Shown: positions 35,610 to 45,933, numbered from the stretch's first letter. The stretch is DNA of 64,000 bases from Gymnothorax reevesii (GCA_029721435.1 CM056578.1:14693411-14757410); one strand, 5' to 3'. Notes: a model not told the origin generated them from the sequence alone. A program made the numbers and translations.

Positions 35610-38600
35610 TCAAACTCGGGATAAGCAATCAGCAATTACATTGTCTGTACCCTTCACATGCTTAATTTCCAAGTCAAACTCCTGTAAAATCAAACTCCAA
35701 TTCAACAATCTCCGATTCTTGTTTTTCATCTTACTCAAAAACATTAACGGATTGTGGTCAGTGTACACAATCATTGGCTTTTGTCCTGTACAAACATAAA
35801 CCTCAAAGCGTTGTAAAGAAAGGACCAGAGCCAACAGTTCCTTCTCTATTGTGGAATAGTTCCTTTGGTGGCGATTGAACTTCCTGGAGAAGTATGCCAC
35901 GGGATGCTCAATGTCATCAGAGTCACTTCTCTGTAGGAGCACAGATCCACAAGCTTGGTCGCTAGCATCGACCGCGATGGAGAACGGTTTGTTGAAGTCA
36001 GGAGATTTGAGCACGGGGAAGTGACACAGCAGAGACTTCAGGTGATCGAAGGCTCTCTGGCATGCATCATCCCAGGTGAACTTTACGCCTTTCTTCAGTT
36101 GGTTAGTTAGACTGAGAGCAATCTCAGCAAAGTTCTTGCAGAACTTGCGGTAGTACCCGATCATTCCAAGGAAGCGGCGCAAAGCTTTTTTGTTGTCAGG
36201 AACTGGAAAGTCCATGATGGCTTGGACTTTAGCATTTATGGGTGCCACCTTACCCTGGCCTATGACGTAGCCAAGATAGGTGACAGTAGCACAACCAAAG
36301 TCACTCTTGCTCAGGTTAACAGTCAGGTTAGCCTGGGTCAGGCGCTGGAACAACGTCTCTACATCTTTTAGATGTTCTTCCCAGGAGTCACTCCATGTGA
36401 TCAGGTCATCGATGTATGCACCCGTGTGTGGCAATCCGGCGATTGTAGACTGTATCATCCTTTGGAACGTGGCTGGGGCATTTTTCATGCCAAAGGGTAG
36501 GACTTCATACTGGTACAATCCAGATGGTGTGGCAAAAGCAGAGATGCTCTTGGCCCTCTCAGTTAAAGGCACACACCAATAACCCTTCAATAAATCAATC
36601 TTGGTCAGAAACTTTGCTTGCCCTACACTATCAATACAATCATCAATCCTAGGTATTGGAAACACATCAGTTCTAGTTACAGCATTGACTTTGCGATAAT
36701 CTGTACAGAATCTAGTACTTCCATCAGGTTTTGGAACTAGCACACAGGGTGAACTCCAATCGGAGTTGGAGGGTCTGATAATATCATGTTTTAACATGTA
36801 CTCAACCTCTTTCTCAGCAATCTTTCTCTTTTCAGGATTCATCCGGTATGGATGCTGTTTTATTGATTTGGCATCACCAACATCTACATCATGAGAGGCT
36901 ATAGTAACTCTCTTTGGAACATCAGGAAACAAATCCTCATATTTCTTGATCAACCTTTCAAACTGATCTCTCTGTGAGGGTTCTAAGTGCTGGAGTTTTA
37001 CATCAAGATTTTGCAACACTTCAGTGTTTGACAATTTACATGAAAGAACTTCAGCTTTAATTCTTGGTTCATCATCTTGAAACTCCCCCTCATCTTCACA
37101 CGTTTCGACCATTGGAGAATCTGAAGTGACAGCTGCAACCCTAGCATTTCTGTCATGATAAGGCTTTAGCATGTTAATATGACACAATTGTTTTGGTTTT
37201 CTCCTATCTGGAGTCTTCACAATGTAATTGAGATCATTGAGTTTTGTCAGAATTTCATAAGGACCATGAAATCTAGCCTGCAATGGATTGGACTGCAAGG
37301 GAAACAACACAAGGACCATTTCTCCTGGTTTAAACTCACGGCTTCTAGCCTTATGATCATACCAAGTTTTCATTTTTCCCTGACTTGATTTCAAGTTCTC
37401 TTTGGCAAGGTCACAAGCTGCACGCAATCTTTCCTTGAACTTGCTAACATAGTCTAACAGACTGATTTGCGGCTCTTCCTCTTGCCATTGTTCACTCAAT
37501 AATAGCAAAGGTCCTCTCACTTCATGACCAAACACTAGCTCAAATGGACTGAATCCAGTAGACTCCTGCACTGCTTCTCTAGCTGCAAACAACAGCAAAT
37601 GAACCCCTTCATCCCAGTCTTTCTCATGGTCATAACAATAAGTCCTCATCATTGTCTTGAGAGTGGAATGAAACCGCTCTAAGGCACCCTGACTTTCTGG
37701 ATGATAGGCACTAGAAAGAATCTGTTTTGCACCTAGTTCATACACAACCTGCTGAAACAATCCTGAAGTGAAATTGCTACCTTGGTCTGACTGAATTTCC
37801 CTGGGAAGACCAAACAAGGTGAAGAACTTTATCAAAGCCTTCGAGATTGCAGTTGCCTTGATGTTACGTAGAGGTATGGCTTCGGGGAATCTGGTAGATG
37901 CACACATGATTGTCAACAAGTACTGATTTCCAGATCTAGTCTTGGGTAATGGACCAACGCAATCAACAATGACCCTAGAGAATGGCTCCCCAAATGCTGG
38001 GATAGGCTGCAATGGAGCTACAGGTGGGTCTAACTGGTGTTTTCCAACTACCTGACAAGTGTGACAGGTTTTGCAAAAGTTGGAAACGTCTTTCCGAAGC
38101 CCAGGCCAAAAGAAGTGTTTCATGATCTTATCAACAGTCTTGTTAACACCAAGATGACCTCCTAAAGGTAAACTATGAGCCATTGTTAAGATCTCATTCC
38201 TATAGACCTTCGGAACAACAATTTGCCTGACCACTGCCCAATCTGCATTGGCAGGGATATCAGGAGGGCGCCACTTCCGCATCAACACACCATCCTTGAG
38301 ATAATACCCAACTGGAACTGCATCTATTTCTTTTTCAGGAAGGGCTCTCCTCTTTAGTACACCAATTTCAGGATCATTAGTTTGCTCCTCAATCAACCGC
38401 TTTCTGGACAGAGACAAGTCTCCAGACACATCAGAATCACCAGACCCATCCGGCTGGCTGAATAGAGAACTGATAAAAGTATCTGATAAGTCCTCAAACG
38501 GAGAAACCATAGTAGGCCAATCAGAGTCATGAGGCGAACCACCTGAGTCCTGACTATTCAATGTACTGGACGGCACCACAACATCATCTTCTTTAGCCTT

Positions 38601-40424
38601 CTTGGCCATAGCACGAGTCACTGCGCAAGAAGGATACAGAGATGGGTCCTCATCCCCATTTTCAGTGCTCGGCTGTGAAGTAAGATGTACAGGGGGAACT
38701 ACTTTGCCCCCAGCCAGGTCATTGCCTAGCAACAGAGAAACACCCTTTATAGGTAGACTTGACATAAGTCCCACCTTTACCTGTCCTGTAACTAAATCTG
38801 ACTTCAAGAATATAGAGCGCAGGGGTACAGATACAGTCCTCCCTTCAATACCTTGTACAAGTATGAAATCCCCTGAAGCGGTCTCATCACGTAACTCCAA
38901 GGAGTCCATCAACAAAAGTGACTGAGAAGCTCCGGTATCCCTTAGGATATATATGGGGACAGGAGTAGTATGCTCATTCAGAGCCACAAATCCCTCTGAC
39001 ACAAATGGAAGAAATTCCTCCCTCACAAAGTCAGCTGTATTAGGCTTTTTAGCCCCACAAGAAGCAGGCAATTTAGCAGATTGGTTATCTACTACAGGGG
39101 TTTCTAACCTTGTTTTCACAAAAGCATTTGGTTTGGTATCCTTTTCTTTTTCTTTCTTAGCTTTAAGGAACCAACAGTTAGTTGTAACATGACCAGATTT
39201 CTTGCAATAACTGCAAACTAGACCACTTTTGTCACTGTCAGCTTTCACACTTTGATCAGACCTATTACTGGATTTCTGAGCACCATCACCAGATTTGTCT
39301 TTGTCTTTGGGTGAGGAATCTTGGGTATCACCGTAACCCTTTTTCTGAAATTGGGACCATTTATTGTTACTGCTAGACTGAAATTTGGACTTATGAGTGA
39401 GAACATATTCATCTGCAAATTTGGCAGCTGATTGCAAGTTCAGTGCTTGCCTCTCATTAAGGTAGGTCTTAATATCATCCTTAACACAGTTCTTGAATTC
39501 TTCAACTAACACCATCTCTTTTAGTGAGTTGAAATCATCCTTGACCTCCATAGAAGTACACCAGCGCTCAAAGCAAACTTTCTTCTCATTAGCAAATTCA
39601 ACATAAGTCTGATTTTCAGATTTCTTCAGACCTCTGAATTTCTGTCGGTAAGCCTCTGGAACCAACTCATAAGCTCTCAAAATAACCGTTTTGACAACCT
39701 CATAATCAGAGGAATCATCTGCAGACAAAGCCGAATAGGCTTGTTGAGCTTTACCCTTGAGGACAGTTTGCAACATCAGAGGCCAGTGTTCCTTTGGCCA
39801 CTGGCAACTCTTTGCTACCTTTTCAAAACACTGGAAATAGTTGTCAACATCCTTTTCCGAAAATGGAGGCACCAGTTTTACCTCCTGACTAGCACAAAAT
39901 TTATTTTTCATTGCTATTTTAATTTTTAGTTGCTCCATTTGGAGTCTTTCTTCTCTATCGAGTTTCTCTAATTCAAAATCTCTCTGTCTTGCAAATTTTT
40001 CTAACTCAAATTCTCTTTGTTTTTCTTCTCTTGCTAATTTTTCTAACTCAAACTGCCTTTGTTTTTCTTTTTCTTCCCTCTCAAATTCTCTTTGTTTCTC
40101 TTTTTCCTCCCTTTCTTTTTCTCTTTCTTCCCTTTCTTTCTCTTTTTCCTCCCTTTCTTTTTCTCTTTCCTCCCTTTCAATCTCTAGCATTTTTAATTTA
40201 AGTTCCATTTCTATATTTGGATTTTCCACTGGAAACTGTTCCAGATCTCCGGGTGCAAACACATTTTCATCAATGTAATATTCAACTATCTCTCTAGCCA
40301 GTCTTGCTTTTCGCATGGCTGGTTTTACCTCTGTCAGCTCCAACTGTCTGCAAATTTCTAGCAGTTCTGTCTTTTTAAAAGACTTCAAAACCCCTACGGT
40401 TGGTGATGCCAAGAAATCATCCAT
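35610..40424 (-). CDS. Gag-protease-integrase-RT-RNase H polyprotein
   Basis: One uninterrupted frame of about 1604 codons. It stays open 11 codons upstream to 40457, but that codon is GTG; the first ATG is at 40424 with G at -3 and +4. In order (residues from that ATG): a highly charged Glu/Lys/Arg coiled coil at about 73-161; a SCAN-like capsid segment at about 180-345 (FEKVAKSCQWPKEHWPLML); a CCHC knuckle at about 402-416 (CSYCKKSGHVTTNC); aspartic protease DTGAS at 496-500; integrase HHCC zinc finger at about 745-790; integrase core D821, D880 and E916, giving DD35E; a GPY/F module (HGPYEIL) at about 1055-1090; reverse transcriptase with YIDD at 1337-1340; and RNase H from about 1475 (VDASD) to the end. 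All catalytic residues I looked for are present. Gag and Pol are fused without a stop or shift, so processing must rely on the protease. SCAN domains of vertebrates are thought to derive from Gmr1-like capsids. Confidence 0.97.
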   Translation of the reverse strand: MDDFLASPTVGVLKSFKKTELLEICRQLELTEVKPAMRKARLAREIVEYYIDENVFAPGDLEQFPVENPNIEMELKLKMLEIEREEREKEREEKEKEREEREKEREEKEKQREFEREEKEKQRQFELEKLAREEKQREFELEKFARQRDFELEKLDREERLQMEQLKIKIAMKNKFCASQEVKLVPPFSEKDVDNYFQCFEKVAKSCQWPKEHWPLMLQTVLKGKAQQAYSALSADDSSDYEVVKTVILRAYELVPEAYRQKFRGLKKSENQTYVEFANEKKVCFERWCTSMEVKDDFNSLKEMVLVEEFKNCVKDDIKTYLNERQALNLQSAAKFADEYVLTHKSKFQSSSNNKWSQFQKKGYGDTQDSSPKDKDKSGDGAQKSSNRSDQSVKADSDKSGLVCSYCKKSGHVTTNCWFLKAKKEKEKDTKPNAFVKTRLETPVVDNQSAKLPASCGAKKPNTADFVREEFLPFVSEGFVALNEHTTPVPIYILRDTGASQSLLLMDSLELRDETASGDFILVQGIEGRTVSVPLRSIFLKSDLVTGQVKVGLMSSLPIKGVSLLLGNDLAGGKVVPPVHLTSQPSTENGDEDPSLYPSCAVTRAMAKKAKEDDVVVPSSTLNSQDSGGSPHDSDWPTMVSPFEDLSDTFISSLFSQPDGSGDSDVSGDLSLSRKRLIEEQTNDPEIGVLKRRALPEKEIDAVPVGYYLKDGVLMRKWRPPDIPANADWAVVRQIVVPKVYRNEILTMAHSLPLGGHLGVNKTVDKIMKHFFWPGLRKDVSNFCKTCHTCQVVGKHQLDPPVAPLQPIPAFGEPFSRVIVDCVGPLPKTRSGNQYLLTIMCASTRFPEAIPLRNIKATAISKALIKFFTLFGLPREIQSDQGSNFTSGLFQQVVYELGAKQILSSAYHPESQGALERFHSTLKTMMRTYCYDHEKDWDEGVHLLLFAAREAVQESTGFSPFELVFGHEVRGPLLLLSEQWQEEEPQISLLDYVSKFKERLRAACDLAKENLKSSQGKMKTWYDHKARSREFKPGEMVLVLFPLQSNPLQARFHGPYEILTKLNDLNYIVKTPDRRKPKQLCHINMLKPYHDRNARVAAVTSDSPMVETCEDEGEFQDDEPRIKAEVLSCKLSNTEVLQNLDVKLQHLEPSQRDQFERLIKKYEDLFPDVPKRVTIASHDVDVGDAKSIKQHPYRMNPEKRKIAEKEVEYMLKHDIIRPSNSDWSSPCVLVPKPDGSTRFCTDYRKVNAVTRTDVFPIPRIDDCIDSVGQAKFLTKIDLLKGYWCVPLTERAKSISAFATPSGLYQYEVLPFGMKNAPATFQRMIQSTIAGLPHTGAYIDDLITWSDSWEEHLKDVETLFQRLTQANLTVNLSKSDFGCATVTYLGYVIGQGKVAPINAKVQAIMDFPVPDNKKALRRFLGMIGYYRKFCKNFAEIALSLTNQLKKGVKFTWDDACQRAFDHLKSLLCHFPVLKSPDFNKPFSIAVDASDQACGSVLLQRSDSDDIEHPVAYFSRKFNRHQRNYSTIEKELLALVLSLQRFEVYVCTGQKPMIVYTDHNPLMFLSKMKNKNRRLLNWSLILQEFDLEIKHVKGTDNVIADCLSRV

Positions 40425-40516
40425 TGCTGTTGTCAATATATATCTAGGAAAATTCACAAAAACAATTTCACAATTTGGAATGTTAGATTTTCAATAAATT
40501 ACTCACACAATGGTCT

Positions 40517-40537
40517 ATCCCGGACCTTGAGCCCCCA
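40517..40537 (-). other. Primer-binding site, tRNA-Pro-like with 3-nt insertion
   Basis: Three bases inside the 5' LTR the minus strand reads TGGGGGCTC, then AAG, then GTCCGGGAT. The two blocks together equal the complement of the 3' end of vertebrate tRNA-Pro; the AAG between them does not. Either another tRNA species fits exactly or priming tolerates a bulge. Confidence 0.7.
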
Positions 40538-40540
40538 ATT

Positions 40541-41037
40541 TGTTATGGCCCCAATTTGTTATTACATTTATAACACAACAGCAACAGCAAGGGATGACAA
40601 ACACAGCTTTAACAACTAAAACACATTTAATTTTTTAACAAAGACAAAGACTAATAGCAACCTACAACTAAAGACCAAGATTGATAAATTAGAAAAAAAC
40701 AGAAATAATTACAGTCCCTTTTTAGTGGGGTGGCTTGGTGATGTCCTGGATGAAGAAAATGCTCAAACACAGTCAAAGAAATCCACAAAAGAAACGTCAC
40801 AGGTCTTGAACAGAATGGCAGGTCTGGTCATCTTCTTGCAATTTCTCCTACTACTTTACTGTCTCAATTCTTTTCCTTATATACTCTTTTGCAGACCCCA
40901 CCCACATTTAGACCTCTTTTTTTTAACTTTCTGAGACTTGCCCCAGACATGTCCAGGACATGTCTATACATGACTCCAGTCTGAGCTTAACAAAAAAAGG
41001 TAAATACTGCCATCTAGTGGCCTATATTCACATTACA
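40541..41037 (-). repeat. 5' LTR with promoter
   Basis: Second LTR, serving as 5' LTR for the minus-strand element. The TATATAA box is at 40877-40883 and the ATTAAA signal at 40626-40631. Transcription would start below about 40855 and run toward lower coordinates. Confidence 0.95.
40877..40883 (-). promoter_or_regulatory. TATA box of the LTR promoter
   Basis: TATATAA on the minus strand inside the 5' LTR, about 450 bp upstream of the Gag-Pol ATG. Confidence 0.6.
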
Positions 41038-41391
41038 ACAGAAGCAATGTGCTGTGTTCATAAGTTTCAGCCAAGAAACAGATGCTGCAAGGATAATGGA
41101 TTTGTGGAAACTGGCCAGCTTTTTTTTTTATTTCTGTTATTCTTTAATCTTTAAGATTCATTGATTTGTTCTGTAGCTAGGCCTCCATATAGCACTGTAA
41201 AACAAACCAAAACAGAGATTACTGTTCAAGTCAGGGCCCGAGGTTCATCTAGTTGCAAAATCTGCATAAATTGCATCTTATCAATCCTAAGCCTGAAGCT
41301 CTATCAACCTTTCTGGGATTTGGCACACCTGATTTAGTAAATTAGCAGCTTTGTAAGATCTACTGTTGTTGAATGGGATGGACTTTATTAA
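41038..41391. other. Flank between two elements, no gene seen
   Basis: Starts with the ACAG target duplication of the LTR retrotransposon and ends with the TTAA (41388-41391) of the next element. Unique AT-rich sequence. Confidence 0.5.
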
Positions 41392-42469
41392 AGGGGACCT
41401 AACATGCCGATCCTTCTTTTAATACATATTAGTAATGTTATAATGTTGATTGTCCATGCTCAACCTCTGAAAAGTTTCTAAACATAAGATACAGGGATTT
41501 TGCCATAATCCAAGAACGTGATTTCGTGAGTGTGATTTCCTCTCTGAACAGCTCCTCCTGAGATCTTCCCGAGATCTGGGCAACCTGACGTCAGGTTGCG
41601 CTCTCCAATGAGTGCAGACCTAGCCAGAGCCAACCACTGCGCTGGACCTGCCCACACCGGAAACTATTCTAGCAGGCGCCAACAACAGAAGATCATACTA
41701 TGCCTTAGTTTTTGGAAATACAAAGGAAGAACCGCAGATCATTTGAGGTGCAATTTTGTCAGTATCTCTCCCAAAGCTACTTGTCCGTTTACTTTTGAAC
41801 GTAAAAAAACAAACAAATATTTCTCTTCCAAAGGACAATGCCACCAGAAATCAGTGGGAAGCTTTTTTTTTGCTGGCAGGAAACAGCCACGGCCAAAGGG
41901 AACGTTAGCTGTTTGTGCTCAGTATTTCACCAAAGAGAGCTTTGTTAATAAAGGATAATTCGACACAGGATGAGCATTTCAGCTGCATGTCAAACATGAA
42001 GTAGTTGCATCGATCAAGCGCTTGGAGCCACAAGCTGTAAGTAACCATATAACAGCAAATAATGTAAGTGAAGCTAACATGTTACAGGTGGCTAGCAGGA
42101 CCGCAAGCGATAGTTAGCACTAACAACTGGCCTCAAACGCAGGCTTTGAAAAATATCTGAAGATAAAGCCTGTATTTGTCGCTACTGTCCGTGACTCAGA
42201 CGCAGAAACTGTAAGTTGCTTTTTCTGCATAAGCCAACCTGATGTGATAGCCAGTTGATTGTGGCTGTAGCACAGCGGCTAACGTAGCCAAGGTACTGTT
42301 GCTAATGTTTGTGTCCTAATTATGCAAGAGTGATATCAGGGGAAATTCTACAGAAGGTGTGTGAACATAAACCTCATTTGAAGCTAACTTTCAATACTTG
42401 TTTGTAATTTGGATGCTTGATACAACTGTTCACTGTAACAGAACTTGCTGTCTGTAAAACCTGTGTTGC

Positions 42470-43820
42470 AAGGGTTTGTCTCTGTGGTTATGACCGCTCA
42501 GTTACCAGCTACTGCATGTTAGTTTGTGTGTCGTGCTAATTAAAAATGCTCCTGGCTGACATATATGCAGTAATTCTGATCGGTATGCTTGTGTTACTTC
42601 AGTAAGCATCAATGTGGCAGTTTCATCATAACGTTGCCCGATTGTAGCCACTACAGTTTGTGATCACTTCTCTTATCCATGACTGGGATCAGCCGGATAC
42701 TTCACAAATGTTTGAGCAAGCTCTCTGGTGCCACCAGGAGAGCAATGGGAAACGCAGAGCCTCTGCCGATTTACAAATGATTTCTTTGGACTACCTTGAC
42801 ATAATTTCATCCCCTTTTAGGAATTGTTGTGGCGAATAAAAAAAGGAAGAGATTAAATAGGTAATTATTTCCTGTAGAAGTGATCAATTCGCTTGCTCCA
42901 TATTAGCAACTTGCCCGCGCTAACGGAACTTATGGTCTGCAAAACCTGTCGTATATTCATAACATAACCAAGCTCTCTCTCGCTGCAACGTACTATCCAT
43001 AAAGCTGCTTTCACAACAGACACAAAACAAATTTTTTGCAGGACAGAGTAGCCTACATTCAAAGTCAATGCAAAGACGCGAATACACGTAAAGGGCATGT
43101 TAAGCAGCTTTCACACCGGACGTGAAACAAATTTTCCCCACGTCAGATTAGCTACATTCAAAGTCAATGCAAAGACGCGAATACAAGCGTTACATACGTG
43201 TTAAACAGAATTCACACCGAACACGAAATTAATTTTTCGCGCGACAGATTACATTCAAAGTCATGATCACTTATCAGCTACTGCATGTTAGTTTGCGTGC
43301 TCTGCTAATTGAAAATGGTACTGGTTAACTTATATGCAGCTATTCTGATTGGTATGCTTGTGTTACTTCGGTAAGCATCAATGTGGCAGTTTCATCATAA
43401 CGTTGCCCGATTGTAGCCACTACAGTTGAAGCTAACCGGAAAGTTACTGTATGTGTCTGCCGAGTAAGGCTGCAGTTTAACCAGACGTAGATTTTACAGA
43501 GCTTGGGGAGCGTTTTTGGTGCTTATGAAACAATCGCTTCAAATATCCATGACCGGGGTAAACCTGATACATCTCCAACGGCTGGGCAAGCTCTCCGATG
43601 CTACCTTTGAAAGCAATAGGGAAGCGCACAGGCTAACAGGTTCCGTATAACAAACGCTGCATTGCCATCGATTGAATATTAAATTTGTTCCAGTAAAAGT
43701 GATAAATTCGCTAGCTCCACATAAGCAATGGTTCATGCAGACGGAACATACGACCTGTGAAACCTGTATTATGTTCATGACATAACCGGAGCTCTGTCTA
43801 GCTCTCGCACGCTATCCATA
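42470..43820 (+). repeat. Internal tandem duplication in the TTAA element
   Basis: About 42470-43010 and 43255-43820 are diverged direct copies. Shared blocks include CAGCTACTGCATGTTAGTTT (two forms), GGTATGCTTGTGTTACTTC, AAGCATCAATGTGGCAGTTT and CATAACGTTGCCCGATTGTA, then TCCATGAC, GCAAGCTCTC and an AACCTGT...TATTCATAACATAACC block. The repeat period is about 770-800 bp. Confidence 0.85.
43005..43262 (+). repeat. Three tandem copies of the CACACCGGACG motif
   Basis: Copies near 43007, 43108 and 43207 share TTCACA, a GACACAAAACAAATTTTTT-like core, and CATTCAAAGTCAATGCAAAG with GACGCGAATACA. The same unit occurs singly at 20163 and as inverted arms at 2510 and 3461, inside other elements. Confidence 0.8.
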
Positions 43821-44718
43821 ATGCGCCCATTTTCCGCGAGGAAAAGCTGGTCATTCCAAAGCAATAAGTAAACCATTACCATGGGCAATTTCCGAAAAGG
43901 CCGTTTAGCTTGGAGCTTTCGCCCCTCCGTCATATACCAGCGCGGAAGCTGTTCGTTTCTCCACGCCAACAACAGACCACAGCTATACACATGAACCAGC
44001 AGGTCCTAATACACACCGAAGCAGTCCATAAGCTGTTGGTCCACTTTTAGCTGCCCCTCACTGTCCATGTTTCCCTTTAGAGTCAGACGCACCAGATTTC
44101 TACGGTCTCTCGTCTACACTTGGGCATGTCGACCCGTTCTCCAAATTAGTCAATATGGGGTAGATTCTAGCTTCCCCTGCATCCAAGCTAGGAGCAGTAA
44201 AACTGCTGTACTCACCAACTGTTGCCATAGCAAACTGTAGCCAATAGCAAATCCGTGCTTCAGCTGCCAGACTTTCGCACTGCGTCCTCCACATTCGCCA
44301 TTGCTTTCATTAGAACAAGTTAATTTCATTAGATCTATACACATGTACTGCATTTTATAGAAGAATTTCCCCACTGATTCCTTAGCTCAGATGGCAGACG
44401 CGTCTCACGTTTCACTGTGACACTGCATCGTCCTGCCTAGATCCGCCCTCCACAGAGCTGACCAGTCAGAAGAAAGTGGGCACACGGGGAATGGGGGCCA
44501 TAGCGGAAGAGCCACCCCAATGAGGCGTTTCAGGTAGAGACTACTGTGGACTACAAATGGGGTTTTTTGAGAATGGCAGTACAAGCAAAATAAGTACCCT
44601 TTTTTTTACTTTGCGCGATCAGGAATACTCTAGAGGAGTCAAAGACCAAAATATAAACTTGGAAAAATAGCATATTAGGTCCCCTTTAAAGTGAATACCC
44701 CTAAGGTGACAGAGCCTC

Positions 44719-45818
44719 TGTTATGATTCTGTATCTTTCTGTTTCAGTATTTATTATTTCTCATGTTTATTTATTCCATTCCATTATTGCATTGCACATT
44801 GTCTCCCCTGTAATGTCTGATGTGATTTGTGTTATCGTGCCAGTGAAATCCTCTGTCTGTGTGCAGACACGCTTCCGGTGATTTCGGAAGTTTTCTGGTA
44901 TTTCAAACTTCCTTCAAGTCTCATTTTACCTTCCTTCTCGCTTTTCTGAAATTACCATATTAATTTACTACTAGGCTGTTCAGTTAGAATTGGTAATTTT
45001 ACTGTAGACTAATCCCTTTATCTGTACATCAACTAACCAACTAATATTCATGTATTTTGATCAGGTGTGTAGATATCACTGTTTACTAATATAACTAACT
45101 CTGCCCCGCTCTGCTCTGTTCTGTAACTCCGCCCCTTTTGCTCTCCCTGTGCTCTGCTCTGATTACAGCTCACGCCCCTCAGCTGCACTTCTCTCTCTGT
45201 CCTGGAATCTTAACTGTGCTCCTAGAACTCCTTGACCGGAGCTGTTTATCTGTCACAGGCTGTCTGCGTGAATCCTGTCCGCATTTTGGTTTTGGCCAAT
45301 TTTGTGGTTTAGGACTTCCCCATGTGTACTTACCTCTGTAATTAGTCTTATCCAATTCACCTGTTCCCCGCCTAGCATGTGACTTCCCTCTTGTCAATTT
45401 AAAGTCTTCACTGCAGTTCATTCCTTGTCAGAACGTTGATCATTTCTCATCTGTGCAGAGCTCCTCGTGTGCCTTTTGTTAATTGCTTCTTCACGACTGT
45501 TTTGCTCGACCTCGAGTTTGCCATTTGCCCTTCTGTTCCAGTTTTGCCTTTTTTGGATTTGTCCTGTTTTTGTTCAACTAAGATTTCTGTTTTTGGATGC
45601 CCTGTGTATGACCCTCTGCTCTGTATCACAAGTACGATTTTGGCCTGCTGTCTGTGTACCGTCGCACTTCTGATTTACTGGTTTCGACCCCGGCTTGTCT
45701 GGTCGACTGTTTTTTTTATTTCGTTTTTGGCTTGGCAATCCTTGTCTCTTCTGGTCCTGACCCATTTTGTAATAAAAGCTTATGATTGCATCATCCCTGA
45801 GTTACGACTGGTTCCTCT
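44719..45818 (+). mobile_element. Possible solo LTR-like unit
   Basis: A 7-bp direct repeat GAGCCTC flanks a 1.1-kb segment (44712-44718, 45819-45825) that begins TGTTATGATTC. It ends soon after an AATAAAAGC polyadenylation-like signal (45769). The pyrimidine-rich body is unlike its flanks. The end is not CA, so LTR identity is tentative; another retroposon class is possible. Confidence 0.35.
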
Positions 45819-45933
45819 GAGCCTCAGAAACAGGGTTGGTGAACACTAGCTTCTCTAATGGTCAAATTGGGAATGATCAGTTGGTTTGGTCTTATTCAAC
45901 CCACACTTTGTTTGTCAATTAGTCAGTTTTTCA

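Larger units (their letters stand above)
34980..41037 (-). mobile_element. Complete Gmr1-type Ty3/gypsy LTR retrotransposon
   Basis: Two 497-bp LTRs (34980-35476 and 40541-41037) begin TG and end CA on the plus strand as well as the minus. They show no difference that I can find by eye. ACAG flanks both sides (34976-34979, 41038-41041), a 4-bp target duplication. The order on the minus strand is 5' LTR, primer-binding site, one long Gag-Pol frame, polypurine tract, 3' LTR. Integrase lies upstream of reverse transcriptase, the order defining Gmr1-type elements of deuterostomes and unlike ordinary Ty3/gypsy. No envelope gene is present. Matching LTRs, an intact frame and a clean duplication point to a recent insertion. 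Confidence 0.96.
41392..44685. mobile_element. 3.3-kb TTAA-site non-autonomous element
   Basis: Left end AGGGGACCTAACATGC and right end GCATATTAGGTCCCCT are inverted complements with two mismatches. TTAA flanks both sides (41388-41391, 44686-44689), the target type of piggyBac and Kolobok elements. The 3294-bp interior has no recognisable transposase; the longest frame (120 codons, 41596-41958) looks incidental. It is largely built from an internal direct duplication and a triplicated motif, listed separately. Confidence 0.85.

Noticed and set aside
40210..40457. GTG at 40457 as the Gag-Pol start
   Set aside because: GTG starts are not expected in a vertebrate retrotransposon, and a well-placed ATG lies 33 bases downstream.
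41596..41958. 120-codon plus-strand frame in the TTAA element
   Set aside because: No recognisable domain, no partner in the duplicated interior, and no promoter or splice context that I can support.
45436..45849. 137-codon plus-strand frame with hydrophobic segments
   Set aside because: Pyrimidine-rich DNA gives leucine- and phenylalanine-rich translations that mimic membrane proteins. It sits inside the direct-repeat-bounded unit.
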